The position numbers were made by a program, and so were the translations under genes. A DNA stretch of 64,000 nt from Myoxocephalus aenaeus (Eukaryota; Chordata; Actinopteri; Perciformes; Cottidae). The notes below the pieces were generated by a model that saw only the letters and a program-made list of their open reading frames with translations, made no database searches and was not told where the DNA came from. This document shows positions 30,781 to 42,702 of this stretch, piece by piece. Numbering within the stretch: the first letter of the stretch is position 1; every line of letters begins with the position of its first letter. The stretch lies in contig JBAMJR010000503.1 of the NCBI GenBank assembly GCA_038501785.1, positions 306,492-370,491 of the forward strand, in the 5' to 3' direction.

Positions 30781-33588
30781 AAACCCTCGGTACCGGCGAT
30801 TATAACGGGGAACTTGAGGTCGTTGGCGAATAAAACGGACGAGCTCGGCGCGCTGGTAATGACTGAGAGGATCTTCCGTGAGTGCAGCATCTTGTGCTTC
30901 ACAGAGACATGGCTGCATGCGGATTTTCCGGACCACAGCGCGTCGCTGCCCGGCTTCAGGACTGTACGGGCGGACAGAGACGCTACACTGAGCGGTAAAA
31001 AGAGAGGGGGAGGGATTGCAGTGTATGTGAACGAGAGGTGGTGCAATCCCGACCATGTGTGTGTGAAGGAGCGTTTCTACAGCCCGAACATTGAACTGTT
31101 AGCCGTGGGCATGCGCCCGTATTATTTGCCGAGGGAGTTCACGTCGGCCATTGTTGTCGCCGTTTACGTGCCACCATCAGCTGACGCTGAGGAAGCAGTG
31201 GACACCATCCACTCAACTGTGTCTGGACTGCTGAGTCAACAGCCTGGTGCTTTTATGACAATAACTGGTGACTTTAATCACACCACACTGGACAAAGCTC
31301 TGCCTACTTTTCTACAGTATGTAGACTGCCCCACAAGGAACAATAAAACTTTGGACCTCCTGTATGCCAATACTAAGGATGCATACAGGGCCACTGCCCT
31401 GCCCCCCCTCGGCAGGTCTGATCATGACCTGGTCCTGCTGACACCCAGGTATGTTCCTCTGGTGCAGAGGCTGCCTGTGACCTCCAGGACTGTTAGGCGG
31501 TGGTCTCAGGAGTGACTGGGATGTGCTGTGTGGACCACATGGGGAGGACATCAACAGCATGACTGACTGCATCACAGAATACATTAAGTTCTGTGAACAC
31601 ACCACCATTCCATCCCGGACTGTGCGCTGCTTCCCCAACAACAAGCCCTGGATCACCAGGGACCTGAAGGCTCTTCTTAACAAGAAGAAAGCTGCTTTCA
31701 GGTCTGGGGACAGGGATGAGCTCAGGAGAGTCCAGCGCAACCTGAAGGTGAAGCTCAGGGAGGGCAAGGACTCATACAGGAGGAAGCTGGAGGCCAAACT
31801 CCAGAAGGACCACACGAGGGAGGTGTGGACCGGGATGAAGCAGATTACCGGCTTCAAGGTGGGAGGGAGACAACCATGGGGCTCCCTGGAGAGGGCCAAC
31901 GAGCTGAACTGTTTCTTCAACAGGTTTAGTTCACAGCCCTCATCCGTCTCCCCTACACAACACACCTCCCAAACTCCTCCACCTCTGTCCCCCCTGTTGA
32001 GCTGCACAATCACTGAGCCCTCAACATCCAATGGCTCTCCCACTGAGCCCTCAACAACAACAATGGGCTCTTCCACCCTCCCCCCTCTCTCTGTGACGAC
32101 TGACCAGGTGAGAAGACAGCTGAAGAAACTCCACCAACGCAAAGCTGAAGGACCTGATGGCATCAGCCCCAGGGTCCTAAAGATCTGCGCCACCCAGCTG
32201 TCTGGTGTCCTGCAGCATCTCTACAACCTGAGCCTGAGGCAGGAGGAGGTCCCGGTGCTGTGGAAGACGTCGTGCCTGGTCCCTGTCCCAAAGAAGTCAT
32301 CTCCATCTGGCCTCAATGACTACCCACCCTCATGAATGCCCTCACCTCCCATGTGATGAAGGTGCTGGAGAGGCTGGTCTTGGCCCACCTCCGACCGCAG
32401 GTGAAGTCGTCGCTGGACCCTCTACAGTTTGCTTACCAGCCTCATGTGGGTGTGGACGACGCCATCATCTACCTGCTGCAACGAGCTCAGTCGCACCTGG
32501 ATGGTACCGGTGTCTCCGTGAGAGTCACTTTCTTTGACTTCTCCAGTGCATTTAACACCATCCAACCGCTGCTTTTGAGTGAGAAGCTGCGGGTGGTGGG
32601 GGTAGACTCGTCCACCATCTCCTGGATCACTGACTACCTCACAGGTAGACCACAGTTTGTCAGAATGGGCCGTGTGCTGTCTGAAACGGTGGTCAGTGAT
32701 GTTGGAGCCCCACAGGGAACTGTTCTGTCTCCCTTCCTGTTCACCCTGTACACCACTGACTTCCAGTACAACTCGGAGTCATGCCATCTGCAGAAGTTCT
32801 CTGATGACTCTGCAGTGGTCGGGTGTATTAGGGATGGACGGAAGGAGGAGTACAGGGCAGTGGTGAGTGACTTTGTGGAGTGGGCCGGCGAGAATCACCT
32901 GCTTCTGAACGTGACCAAGACCAGAGAGATGGTGGTGGACTTCAGGAGGAAGGCGACTGCTCCTAGACCTCTGAGTGTTCTGGGAGAGGACGTGGACATA
33001 GTAGAGGAGTACAGGTACCTGGGTGTTTCCATCGACAGCCGACTGAACTGGAAGGCCAACATCAACGCTGTCTACAAGAAGGGGATGAGTCGACTCTTTT
33101 TCCTGAGGAAGCTTCGATCCTTCAATGTGTGCAGCAAGATGCTGGAGATGTTCTACCAGTCGGTTGTGGCCAGCGCCCTGTACTTCTCCATTGTCTGCTG
33201 GGGGAGCAGCATTGGAGCCGGTGACACCAACAAACTTAACAAGCTAGTTAAGAAAGCCGGCTCCATCATCTGCTGCAGGCAGGAGTTTCTGGAACAGGTG
33301 GTGGAGAGGAGGACGCTGAAGAAACTTTTGTCCATATTGGACAACCCGGACCACCCTCTCCACCACCTACTGCAGGGACAGCAGAGCACTTTCTCCAAGA
33401 GATTCCTCATGCTCCGCTGCAACAAGGACCGCTACAGGAGAACATTCCTCCCAACGGCATTACGGCTTTATAATAAATCACATGTATATATTTTGCACAA
33501 TCCCAGCTATTTCTATTTTATTATTTGTATTTGTATTATTGTATATATCTTTTATCCTGCTGTTTTTATATATTTCTTTTTGTTGTAA
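30781..33588 (+). pseudogene. Rex1-like LINE polyprotein: endonuclease and reverse transcriptase
   Basis: Endonuclease: NLRSLANKTDELGALV, ILCFTETWLHADFPDH, GKKRGGGIAVYVNE, MTITGDFNHTT, LGRSDHDLVLL (30800-31500). A one-base shift at about 31513 leads to the linker (DWDVLCGPHGEDIN, PWITRDLKALLNKKK, QVRRQLKKLHQRKAEGPDG). A 5-base anomaly after GLNDY (32316-32335) leads to RT: SHVMKVLERLVLAHL, LDPLQFAYQPHVGVDDAI, FFDFSSAFNTIQPLL, GAPQGTVLSPFLFTLYT, KFSDDSAVVG (FSDD catalytic box), YRYLGVSIDSRLNW. The last 40 residues after ALRLYN are translated AT-rich tail. Only two frame breaks in 2.8 kb, so a relatively young copy. N terminus missing. Confidence 0.88.
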
Positions 33589-33659
33589 GTTGCTGCTACC
33601 CCGACACTAAATTTCCCCTCGGGGATTAATAAAGTATTCATTCATTCATTCATTCATTC
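30781..33659 (+). mobile_element. Rex1-like LINE, 5'-truncated, (ATTC)n tail
   Basis: Exact limits come from comparison with the empty paralogous site at 29641/29642. It begins within the endonuclease coding region and ends CCCCTCGGGGATTAATAAAG followed by ATTC repeats. No clear target duplication beyond the bases AT. Confidence 0.88.
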
Positions 33660-33887
33660 ATGTGTATGGGCGGATCAGTATGTATGTATTATTCATAATT
33701 ACAAATTCAATCAATTGAAGCAGTGAAAATAAATTGTGTCTGATTCTTATCTCGATCACCTTAATCATGTTCTACAATAATGATATGTATGGTGTACTAA
33801 TAATACTTTCATAGAATTATGAATGTTTTCAACACATCCAGAAGTTTAAGCGCTAAATAAACCTTACGAACAGCACGCCATGCAACG

Positions 33888-34278
33888 GTGGGTGTCAAAC
33901 ATACGGCCAGGGGGTCCAGTCCGGCCCAAGGGCTTTGAACCACTGATCCTCTGATTGATAGTCAGGCATGCAAACCATTGAACCACAGTCCCAATTATTT
34001 TGACATCTGACTTTACTAAACATAATGCTCAACTGAGAGGGAATCGGCAGAGGAGAGCCCAGGCAGGTAAACAGTGGGCTGATGTCTGAATTTTTGGTCT
34101 TTATATTTCTAGTTCATTGTAGAAATACCTTAAAATAGGGTTTATCATCCAAAACCTAAAGAAATATTGTCATTATGTATGCGTTATTATTATGCTATGA
34201 TTTTACTGGTCCGGCCCACTTGAGATCAAAATGGCCATTATGTGGCCCCTTCACTAAAATGAGTTTGACACCCCTGGT
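33888..34278. mobile_element. Non-autonomous hAT element
   Basis: Left GGTGTCAAACATACGGCC and right GAGTTTGACACCCCTG are inverted hAT termini with flanking GGCC words. No transposase; the 8-bp duplication is unclear. Confidence 0.65.
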
Positions 34279-34289
34279 CCATCATCTCC

Positions 34290-36095
34290 CCCTCCCCATC
34301 GGGGGCTCACGCCTCCCCAGCGACGACCCTCACTATTCTGGAGAGAGACGTCAACAGGCTCTTTAAAAAGCAGTAACCCCGCAAAGCAGCGGGCCCGGAC
34401 TCTGTCTCACCCTCCACCCTGAAGCACTGTGCTGATCAGCTGTCTCCGGTGTTCACTGAGATCTTCAACACCTCCCTGGAGACATGCCACGTGCTAGCCT
34501 GCTTCAAGGCCTCCACCATCATCCCCGTCCCCAAGAAACCCAGGATCACAGGACTCAATGACTACAGGCCCGTCGCCCTGACCTCTGTGGTCATGAAGTC
34601 TTTTGAGCGCCTGGTCCTGTCCCACCTCAAAACCCTGACTGACCCACTCCTGGACCCTCTGCAGTTCGCCTACAGGGCCAACAGGTCTGTACATGATGCT
34701 GTCAACATGGCCCTCCACTACATCCTCCAGCATCTGGACTCCCCAGGAACCTACGCCAGGAACCTGTTCGTGGACTTCAGCTCTGCTTTCAATACAATCA
34801 TCCCGTCTCTGCTGCAGGACAAGCTCTCCCAGCTGCACGTGCCCGACTCCACCTGCAGGTGGATCACAGACTTCCTGACTGACAGGAAGCAGCACGTGAG
34901 GCTGGGGAAACACGTCTCAGGCTCTCGGACCACCAGCACCGGTTCCCCCCAAGGCTGCGTTCTTTCCCCTCTGCTCTTCTCGCTGTACACCAACAACTGC
35001 ACCTCCAGTCACCAGTCCGTCAAGCTCCTGAAGTTCGCGGATGACACCACCCTCATTGGACTCATCTCTGGTGGGGACGAGTCCGCCTACAGGTGGGAGA
35101 CTGGAGACCTGGTGCAGCCAGAACAACCTGGAGCTCAACGCTGTGAAGACAGTGGAGATGGTTGTGGACTTCAGAAAGAACGCAGCCCCACCCGCCCCTC
35201 TCATCCTGTGCGACTCCCCCGTCGACGCTGTGGAGTCCTTCCACTTCCTGGGCTCCATCATTTACCAGGACCTCAAGTGGGAACTGAACATCAGCTCCAT
35301 CGCCAAGAAGGCCCAGCAGAGGATGTTCTTCCTGAGGCAGCTGAAGAAATTCAACCTGCCGAAGAAAATGATGGTGCACTTCTACACTGCCATCGTTGAG
35401 TCCATCCTCTGCTCCTCCATCACCGTCTGGCACACCGCAGCCACTGCCAAGGACAAGGCCAGGCTGCAGCGCATCATCCGCTCTGCTGAGAGGGTGATTG
35501 GCTGTAATCTGCCATCCCTCCAGGACTTGTTCGCCTCCAGGACTCTGAGGCGAGCTAGGAAGATTGCAGCTGACCCCTCTCACCCTGGACATCACCTGTT
35601 CGAGTCCCTCCCCTCTGGCAGGAGGCTGAGGTCCATCAGGACCAACACCTCACGCCACACAAACAGTTTCTTCCCGTCGGCAGTCGGGCTCATCAACAGG
35701 GCTCGGGTCCCCCACTGACTGACTCTGTCACCCCCAGCTATTTTTATTTTTTATTTTGAATTTTTATTCTTTTCATTTTTTCTCTTCTTTCTTTCCCTTT
35801 ACCGTGCACACCTCATATTTATTCAAACACTCGTCACTTTAACATACACTTTAACTTAAACACACATGTCACTTTAACGTACACTCACATTAACGTATCT
35901 GTTGTCTGAGCACTTTCTTATCTACACTTATTTTAATACCAATTGCACTGTTGTTATCGTTGATTGTTGATTGTTGTTTGTCTCGTCTAACGTCCCATGT
36001 CCATGTCCAATGTATGCACCTTCCGCCTCAAAAAATTCCTCGTTTGTGTGAAAACATTCCTGGCTAATAAACAGATTCTGATTTCTGATTCTGAT
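34290..36095 (+). mobile_element. Second Rex1-like LINE, 5'-truncated, (TTCTGA)n tail
   Basis: Starts in the RT N-terminal linker. The coding part is 34350-35718; the 3' untranslated region is TTTAACTTAAACACACATGT-rich and ends GGCTAATAAACAGATTCTG then TTCTGA repeats. Confidence 0.8.
34380..35718 (+). pseudogene. Rex1-like reverse transcriptase and C-terminal region
   Basis: Reads AAGPDSVSPSTLKHCADQLS, ASTIIPVPKKPRITGLNDYR, VVMKSFERLVLSHL, LDPLQFAYRANRSVHDAV, LFVDFSSAFNTIIPSLL, GSPQGCVLSPLLFSLYTNN, KLLKFADDTTLIGLISGG (FADD box). A frameshift near 35095 leads to NNLELNAVKTVEMVVDFRKN, AVESFHFLGSIIYQDLKW, KKAQQRMFFLRQLKKFNLP, CSSITVWHTAATAKDKARLQ and SLPSGRRLRSIRTNTSRH, stopping at 35716-35718. 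Same clade as the fragment at 14984-15435 but distinct from the LINE at 30781. One frame break; endonuclease missing. Confidence 0.88.
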
Positions 36096-37373
36096 TCTGG
36101 TCTATACAGTCTGTGAGACGGGCAATGGGCGTGTGGTGGTGATCAATGTCCGCGGCTCGAGAAGCTCTCATAAATAAGTGATTCCTTGTTGGCAGAATCG
36201 ATTGCGCTGCGTATAGGAAGTCATCGTGGTGTGAGAACGGATCATGGTGATCTGGAAGAACTCTCTCCCTTAAAACTAATATCGCTCCTTCATCAATGAG
36301 GAAGGGAGCTGCCTTTTTTGGCCGGTGGGAGTGGCCAGCTTATCCAGTGAATTTCAGTTAGCCTGCGCGGGAGCAGGTTAAACTTTTTGGCTGTGTTGCT
36401 ACGGTGATTTGTCTAAACTTGCTTTGAGGAACCGAAAAGCCTGACCTACGTCATCTTATCCTGAAAATTAGCCGGCTAACTCAGTAAGCCAGGTACGAAG
36501 AATAGGCCCCTGGGTTGATTGTGACTGATCAACATAAAGTGTCTTCAACTATAGCACAAATCAGAGTTTTAGAATGATAAATGAATTAACCTTGTATCTT
36601 GAAAATGTATGAATTCTAGACATGGGTACATTTTACACATGATGTTCCTCATGTGTAAAATGGTTTAGGTATACAGAATGGTTTAGGTATACAGAAACTC
36701 CTGGTGGTTAGAGTAGTAACTTTGCTAGGGACACACTTTAAGTAAAAAAAAAAGAAGAAAAAAACTGAAAAAGGGAACTTTTGTATAGGTGTAATTAGGT
36801 ATGATAAAATATTGTAGAACGACCATATAACCGAAACAGAAATGCGGCTGAACTCTCACTATGAAAAAGAAAAGACAACTTTTGTTCTTTTGAAACAAAT
36901 GCGTGAGACACAAATCTGGGAGCTGCTAAATGCCTTGCATTACGGGATTTTATGGAGGCAATTGATATTCACCGATTCCAAATCACTCCACACTCCAGAT
37001 TTAACATACCGAGATTTTAATATGTAGACTTTTGTTTAATCTCACGTCCCAAAATAAAAAATTGCCTTTGTGAAACTGTTTCATATTTTGACAGATTAAG
37101 AAATTGCAAAGTCACAGCTTTCCTGTGGCTCTGTCGCAAAGCAATAAGGGAATGTGTGAGTCAAATCAGCTGTAATCCTAAATCATATCACCTTAATAGA
37201 CCTGCTTGCTCAAATAGAAGTGATAACTATATACAATACATCCGTTAGTCGTAGAATGCAGATTTCTATTGAGAACTGCAACAAAATGGCAACACACATT
37301 TGTTTTCTATGTCAATATCGATGCATTTGCTTGATGTAATGCATTTAGTGTGGGGGCTCCTCATGCTTTAAAT
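36096..37373. other. Unassigned; possible MITE end at about 36515
   Basis: GGTACGAAGAATAGGCCCCTGG at about 36491-36513 looks like the terminus of a teleost DNA element, but no matching left end was found. From 36516 to 37373 the sequence is AT-rich with no recognised gene. Confidence 0.3.
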
Positions 37374-38332
37374 CAGTGGTGCCCAAACTAAGGCCCGCGG
37401 GCCGGATACGGCCCGCCTCCACATTTGGCCCGGCCCCCTGAACAATACCAGAGACGCATTATGATTTTTTTTCAGTCTGGCCACGCAAATCCTAGACTAG
37501 CCCCTGTCAAATAGAACGGAATAATGGCGAAAAGGTTAGGTAAGAGAAAAATTGATTCAGAATGCAGGGTATTTAACCTGCAGTGGTCAAACGATAATTG
37601 TTTGGTTCAATGCAAAGAAAAGGCTGTTTGTCTCATCTGTCAAGAGGCGGTGGCGGTATTCAAAGAATACAATCTGCGCCGACACTATGAATCCCGTCAC
37701 AAAGACAAGTATGATAACTTGCAAGGCCAAATGCGAGCAGACAAACTCTCAAAGCTAAAAAGTGGACTGTTAGCTCAGCAGAATACATTTGTACGCCAAG
37801 CTCAGCTGAACCAGTCATCCGTGCGGGCCAGCTTTCGGGTTGCTCAACTGATTGCAAGCAGCGGTAAACCTTTCACTGATGGAGAATTTGACTGGTCAAA
37901 GCTTGCCAGCATCACGACTGACGGGGGCTCCTAGTATGTTGGCCGCGTCTCGTGGTCTAATAGGACGCATGAACCGGGAGATGGAAGAACGGGGTCTCAT
38001 CGCCCCGATACAAGTCCACTGCCTAATTCACCAGCAAGCACTGTGCTGCAAAGTGTTGAAGTGGGATTCTGTCATGAAGGTTGTGGTGTCATGCATAAAC
38101 TTCATCAGAGCAAAGGGACTTAAACACAGGCAGTTCCAACAATTCCTGTCTGAACTGGAGTCTGCGCACGGCGATGTGCTGTACTACACAGAGGTCCGAT
38201 GGTTGAGCCGGGGCAGAGTTTTGAAGCGTTTTTACGAGCTGCTACCCGAAATTAACGCATTTCTTCATTTTAAAAGATAAAACGGTCCCAGAGCTGATCG
38301 ACCCAGAATGGAAATGGCACCTCGCATTTTTA

Positions 38333-40568
38333 CAGTTTTTTTCGATTGTTTACACACATTTTCTGGTACTTGACACACAATGACCACAACATGTAACTCA
38401 TGCACCAACCCCCTGAACCAATTCTGCTAAACTACAAGCACAATTCCTGCTTTACACTCAAATTGCAGTTCTAAAACACACTTTTTTCCAAACACTACAC
38501 ACAAAAGGGCAACAGGTGAGCTCTTCTGTTTTGGAGCAATGGATGCCAACATTGGAAACAGAGGCAGAGCCAGAGCCAGAGGACTGAGAGTAAGAGGAGG
38601 AGGACGGGGAGGACGAGGACGAGGAAGGCCAAGGACCGTAATCTCTGATGATATCCGAGCCACTTTGGTTGACCATGTGGTCAACCATGGTCTAACAATG
38701 AGGGAGGCTGGGCAAAGAGTACAGCCAAATTTGAGCAGGTACACTGTAGCATCCATCATCCGGACTTTCCGAAATGAGAATAGGTAAGACATCTACTCTC
38801 ACTAGAAAATTGCAGTACTGCATATCAATACAGTACTCAATGAGTACAGTAGTACAGTATTGCCTGTAGACTGTTCTGTAGGACTGTAAAAATAAAGTAT
38901 GTTTCAAGTATTTGGGAAATGTATTCCTACACAGTATTTACAGTATTTTACTATTTGTATTGCAGAACTGAAAGATTACCAACACAAGGTGGTCGGGAAC
39001 GTCTTTTGTCTCCTGAACAGGAAACTGAAATCATGAACATGGTCCTAGAAAATAACGCCATAACATTACGGCAAATACAAAGAAAAATAAGAGAAAACAA
39101 TGAGATATTTCAAAATATTGATAGGGTAAGCTTATCAACACTGGGCCGTGTCTTGCGCAGAAATAATTTGAGGATGAAGCAGGTCTACAGGGTGCCATTT
39201 GAATGCAATTCAGAAAGAGTCAAAGAATTGCGATATAACTATGTGCAAGTAAGTCCTATACAATCCCACAATTGATGCATGCTCTCAACACATACATTAT
39301 ACATATTTCAGTATTGTAATCATAATGATTGTGCTTCACAATAGTGACCACTCCATGTCTGTTTCAGAGAGTCCTTGAGCTAGAGGTGGCTGAAGTGGAG
39401 CACCAGTTCATCTTCATTGATGAGTTTGGATTCAACCTCACAAAAAGACGAAGGAGGGGAAGGAATATCATCGGCCAGCGTGCCATTGTTGAAGTCCCTG
39501 GCCAGCGCGGAGGGAACATCACAATGTGTGCAGCGATTACCCACCATGGCGTCATCCATCACCATGCTACCCTTGGCCCCTACAACACTGCCCATCTGAT
39601 CAGATTCCTGGACACCCTACACAACACACTCATTCCACCAGATCAGATAGACGGCCCAGAGCAGCTCAGGTACGTTGTCATTTGGGACAACGTAAGTTTC
39701 CACCGGGCTGCTCTGGTTCGTAACTGGTTCACTGCCCACCCACGCTTTTTAGTTGTTTATCTCCCTCCATATTCTCCATTCCTCAATCCTATTGAGGAAT
39801 TCTTTTCTGCCTGGAGATGGAAAGTGTATGACCGAAATCCACAAACGCGTGTACCCCTTCTCCGAGCTATGGAAGACGCATGTGGAGATATAGCAGTTGA
39901 TGCTTTTCATGGCTGGATTCGACATGCTAAGCGATATTTCCCCCGCTGCTTGGCCAGGGAAACCATTGCTTGTGATGTGGATGAGGTGCTGTGGCCAGAC
40001 CGAAACAGAAGAGAGGATGCAGCATAGTTTTTTTTACTGTAACTGTATACAGTAAATTCCTCTGTTGTTTTGTATGTAGACCACTGTATGTGCAACTTTG
40101 TGTTGTTTGGGATGTACACTGTGTACATTGTTTTTGTGGGGAAAATAAAATATATTTGTTACCTTGTATTTGTGTGTTCCGAGTATAAAAACAATATTCT
40201 AAAATATTTTACAACACACTTATGTATGTACTGTCTGTAGTAAGTGTAACTGAAAAAAAGAAAAGGCCTAAGTCATCATGATGAATGGAGAAGAAGTGTT
40301 TTCCATTCATCATAGTGTTTTACATTGAGCACATCAGTGTTCAACTGGTTCTTATAAATGTCTATTCATATGATGGTTTGTGTGTGTCATTTGAAAACAA
40401 AATACCATTTTGAGAAGAAATAACATTGTTTTGAATGTAAAGTTTCATTTTGCAGGAGAATTGAGGGGTTTTGCCCATTGTGTGTGTGTGTTTTTTGATT
40501 TTTGTGTAGAGTTTTGAGAGTATGAGGCATGCTTTCAGAAAATGTGTGTAAACAATCGAAAAAAACTG
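38333..40568 (+). mobile_element. Intact DD35E Tc1/mariner-superfamily (IS630-like) transposon
   Basis: CAGTTTTTTTCGATTGTTTA at the left is repeated inverted at the right, perfect over about 33 bp, flanked by TA at 38331-38332 and 40569-40570. It encodes one spliced transposase with no visible lesion. A short hairpin (ATGATGAATGG...CCATTCATCAT, 40278-40312) lies between gene and right end. It sits inside the hAT transposase gene and so is younger than it. Confidence 0.93.
38539..40027 (+). CDS. DD35E transposase, three exons, apparently intact
   Basis: Exons 38539-38783, 38966-39248 and 39368-40027 join in frame (donors GTAAGACA and GTAAGTCC; acceptors TTGCAG and TTTCAG) to give 395 residues. 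Residues 8-34 are Arg/Gly-rich, including GRGRPRTV. The next 60 (RATLVDHVVNHGLTMREAGQ, STLGRVLRRNNLRMKQ) look like paired helix-turn-helix DNA-binding domains. The catalytic triad is Asp194 (FIDEFGFN), Asp283 (WDNVSFH) and Glu319 (NPIEEFF), with 35 residues between the last two. PPYSPFLNPIE matches the IS630/Tc1 RNase H fold (DDE_3). The protein would cut and paste the element at TA. Two introns are unusual for Tc1/mariner. Start ATG is the first in the frame and precedes the basic tract. Confidence 0.88.
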
Positions 40569-41540
40569 TAACAGACGTGACAGAAATGCTGAACAGCCTT
40601 AACTTGCAGCTACAAGGCCAGGGGAAAAAGTGAAAAATCACAACTTCATCCATCTCCCTGCTACCCAAAACCTCTCTGCAGAGAACCCAGCGGTCCCGTT
40701 CCCAGCTGAAAAGTGTGTGGAAGCACTGGAAATGTTGAAGGCGGAGTTCGGTGTACGATTCCAGCAACTATATGTTAATGGAAAAGAAATCCGTCTTTTC
40801 CAGAACCCCTTTCTTGCCGACATCGATGAAGCCCAGCCTTCTTATCAGTTTGAGTTGGCTGAGTTACAGAACTGTGATGTTCTGAAAGACGCATTCAAGC
40901 CCAACGGTCTCATTGACTTCTATGCCGCCCTCCCAAACGATACGTACCCTAACATAAAAAAACACGCAATGAAGATGTTTACACTTTTTGGCAGCACGTA
41001 TATCTGCGAGCAAACCTTTTCACACATGAAACACCTGAAAACTCTGATGAGATCAAGATTGACAGATGAACATCTGCATCAGTGTTTGAGACTGGCTGTG
41101 ACTAGAATGGAACCTGACATTCAACTTCTCACCAGCCAGATGCAGGCCCACAGTTCACACTGATGAACATACATAGGTAAGCTCACTTTTCTGACTTGAA
41201 TGAGTCATTCTGAGTATAAACAAATTTAATCATAATAACATCTACTGGGATAAAATCCATCTCCACAACCATACTGGTAGTGAAATGTATTATGCTGTGT
41301 AGGTGCTGTACCACTTAGTTCGGTTTCTCAGCCTGCTTGCTTTGTGGTTTTCACAGGGAAGTTGATGAGAGAGAGCTGCAAACAGCGGTGTCTACAAGCC
41401 TACTGGAACCTACAAAAGGATTATAAGGAAGGAACACAAGAACTTTGAGAGACATTTGAGTAAGAGATTCTGCTCTGACAACTAAGCTAAACTTTTACCT
41501 GTTAAGATTGTGCACGGCACAACAGAAAGTTAATGTTCAA

Positions 41541-41735
41541 TGGACTTTTTTTCTGTGAAGAACCCAGAGAGGGTTATTTGGTTATTATTTATTTCATAAA
41601 TAGTGTTATTTATTTCCTGACTTTTTTCTGTGAAGATCCCAGAGAGGGGTATTTGGTTATTATTTATTTCATAAATAGTGTTATTTATTTCCTGACTTTT
41701 TTTTTCTGTGAAGATCCCGGAAAGGGTTATTAATA
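41541..41735. repeat. Tandem repeat, about 77 bp, 2.4 copies
   Basis: Units begin GGACTTTTTTTCTGTGAAGA at about 41541, 41620 and 41697 and contain TTATTTGGTTATTATTTATT. They lie in the hAT 3' region. Confidence 0.85.
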
Positions 41736-42111
41736 TTTGGTTATGTGTGGCTTTCTGGAAAACAATAAATGTTTACATTTAGGCACCCCTGCGATCGTCA
41801 CACTTTTTCTGTTACAAACTGACCCCGGCCCCCATCAGAGAAGGGAAAAGTTATGTGGCCCTCACAGGAAAAAGTTTGGGGACCCCTGCTTTAAATCATA
41901 GTAAAATCATGTCCAAAACCCTCAGGTGAATTAATTCATTTTTTTTTAGCATTTTATCCAAGAGGGGACTTTATTATAAAATATATTTCTGTTTGAGCAA
42001 AATGACCAGAAACAGAAGTTGGAGTATTGTGGTAGTCCACTGTTAGTAATGTAGGAGTGTGTGTGTGTTTTTTTTTTTTGAGTACGCCTCAATTAAGTAC
42101 GCCTTCAAATC

Positions 42112-42365
42112 TTTAAATCATATGCCACCTGCTGTTATTTGGGGCAAACGTGTGAACTTACCCCACAATGCATTGCTATTTCAAAAACATTAATGCTGCC
42201 GGAAAAAGGACCTCAGGCATGCATAACCTAAATTCATGGTAATGCCACATCCTGACTTCTTCAGTCTGAATCTTTAATGTCACTGCTTCTATCAAGTTGC
42301 CTGTTTTACTTAAGTTTTGTGAACACAGAATTATTACACTCCCCGGTGGCAATAATATCACGTCT
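42112..42365. repeat. Dispersed repeat shared with 20268-20479
   Basis: Same word order as the 20-kb copy (CTGTTATTTGGGGCAAACG, TTTAATGTCACTGCTTCTAT). Confidence 0.55.
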
Positions 42366-42505
42366 GGCCCGTTCCTCCATACTAACGCTCTCAGTGGAAT
42401 GTCAAAGGAGCTCTCATAATGTTGAAGACAGTTTAATATATAACAATTCTACATTTACAATGACAGTCTCTCACACAGGCAGCTGTAACTGACAGTGGAT
42501 GTTAT

Positions 42506-42702
42506 ACAGTCAGGTCCATAAATATTTGGACATTGACACATTTTTCATTATTTTGGCTCTGTACACCACAACAAAATCAAGATGTGCTTGATGTGCAGAC
42601 TTTCAGCTTTAATTTGAGGGTATTTACATCCAAATCAGGTGAACGGTGTAGGAACTACAACAAATTCAAATGTGGCCACCCCGTTTTTAAAGGGACTATA
42701 AT
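42506..42702. mobile_element. Tc1 terminus fragment
   Basis: Begins CAGTCAGGTCCATAAATATT after TA 42504-42505 and matches the reverse of 14780-14981 until GGGAC, where it breaks off. One end only. Confidence 0.85.

Larger units (their letters stand above)
37524..41163 (+). pseudogene. hAT transposase (GTF2IRD2/ZBED-like), deleted and split
   Basis: The N terminus, MAKRLGKRKIDSECRVFNLQ, carries a zinc finger, VCLICQEAV...NLRRHYESRH. Then GKPFTDGEF joins DWSKLASITTDG, a deletion removing the region of the first catalytic Asp. A single-base shift in GGGGG (37923-37928) follows, then LAASRGLIGRMNREMEERGL, HCLIHQQALCCKVLKWD, YYTEVRWLSRGRVLKRFYEL. The frame is cut at TA 38331 by the DD35E element and resumes at about 40571 with FPAEKCVEALEMLKAEFGVR, YPNIKKHAMKMFTLFGSTYI and CEQTFSHMKHLKTLMRSRLT (dimerisation region), stopping at 41161-41163. 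Inactive. Confidence 0.88.
37374..41888 (+). mobile_element. hAT transposon with perfect 8-bp duplication
   Basis: Left end CAGTGGTGCCCAAACTAAGG and right end (inward) CAGGGGTCCCCAAACTTTTT, flanked by identical CTTTAAAT at 37366-37373 and 41889-41896. The 4515 bp include a broken transposase and a nested 2236-bp Tc1/mariner-type element (38333-40568). Without the latter it is about 2.3 kb, shortened by an internal deletion. Confidence 0.92.

Noticed and set aside
31312..32193. 293-codon minus-strand frame opposite the Rex1-like LINE
   Set aside because: Antisense of a clearly coding plus strand; codon bias and motifs all favour the plus strand.
35062..35595. 177-codon minus-strand frame at the second Rex1-like LINE
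   Set aside because: Shadow of the reverse-transcriptase frame.
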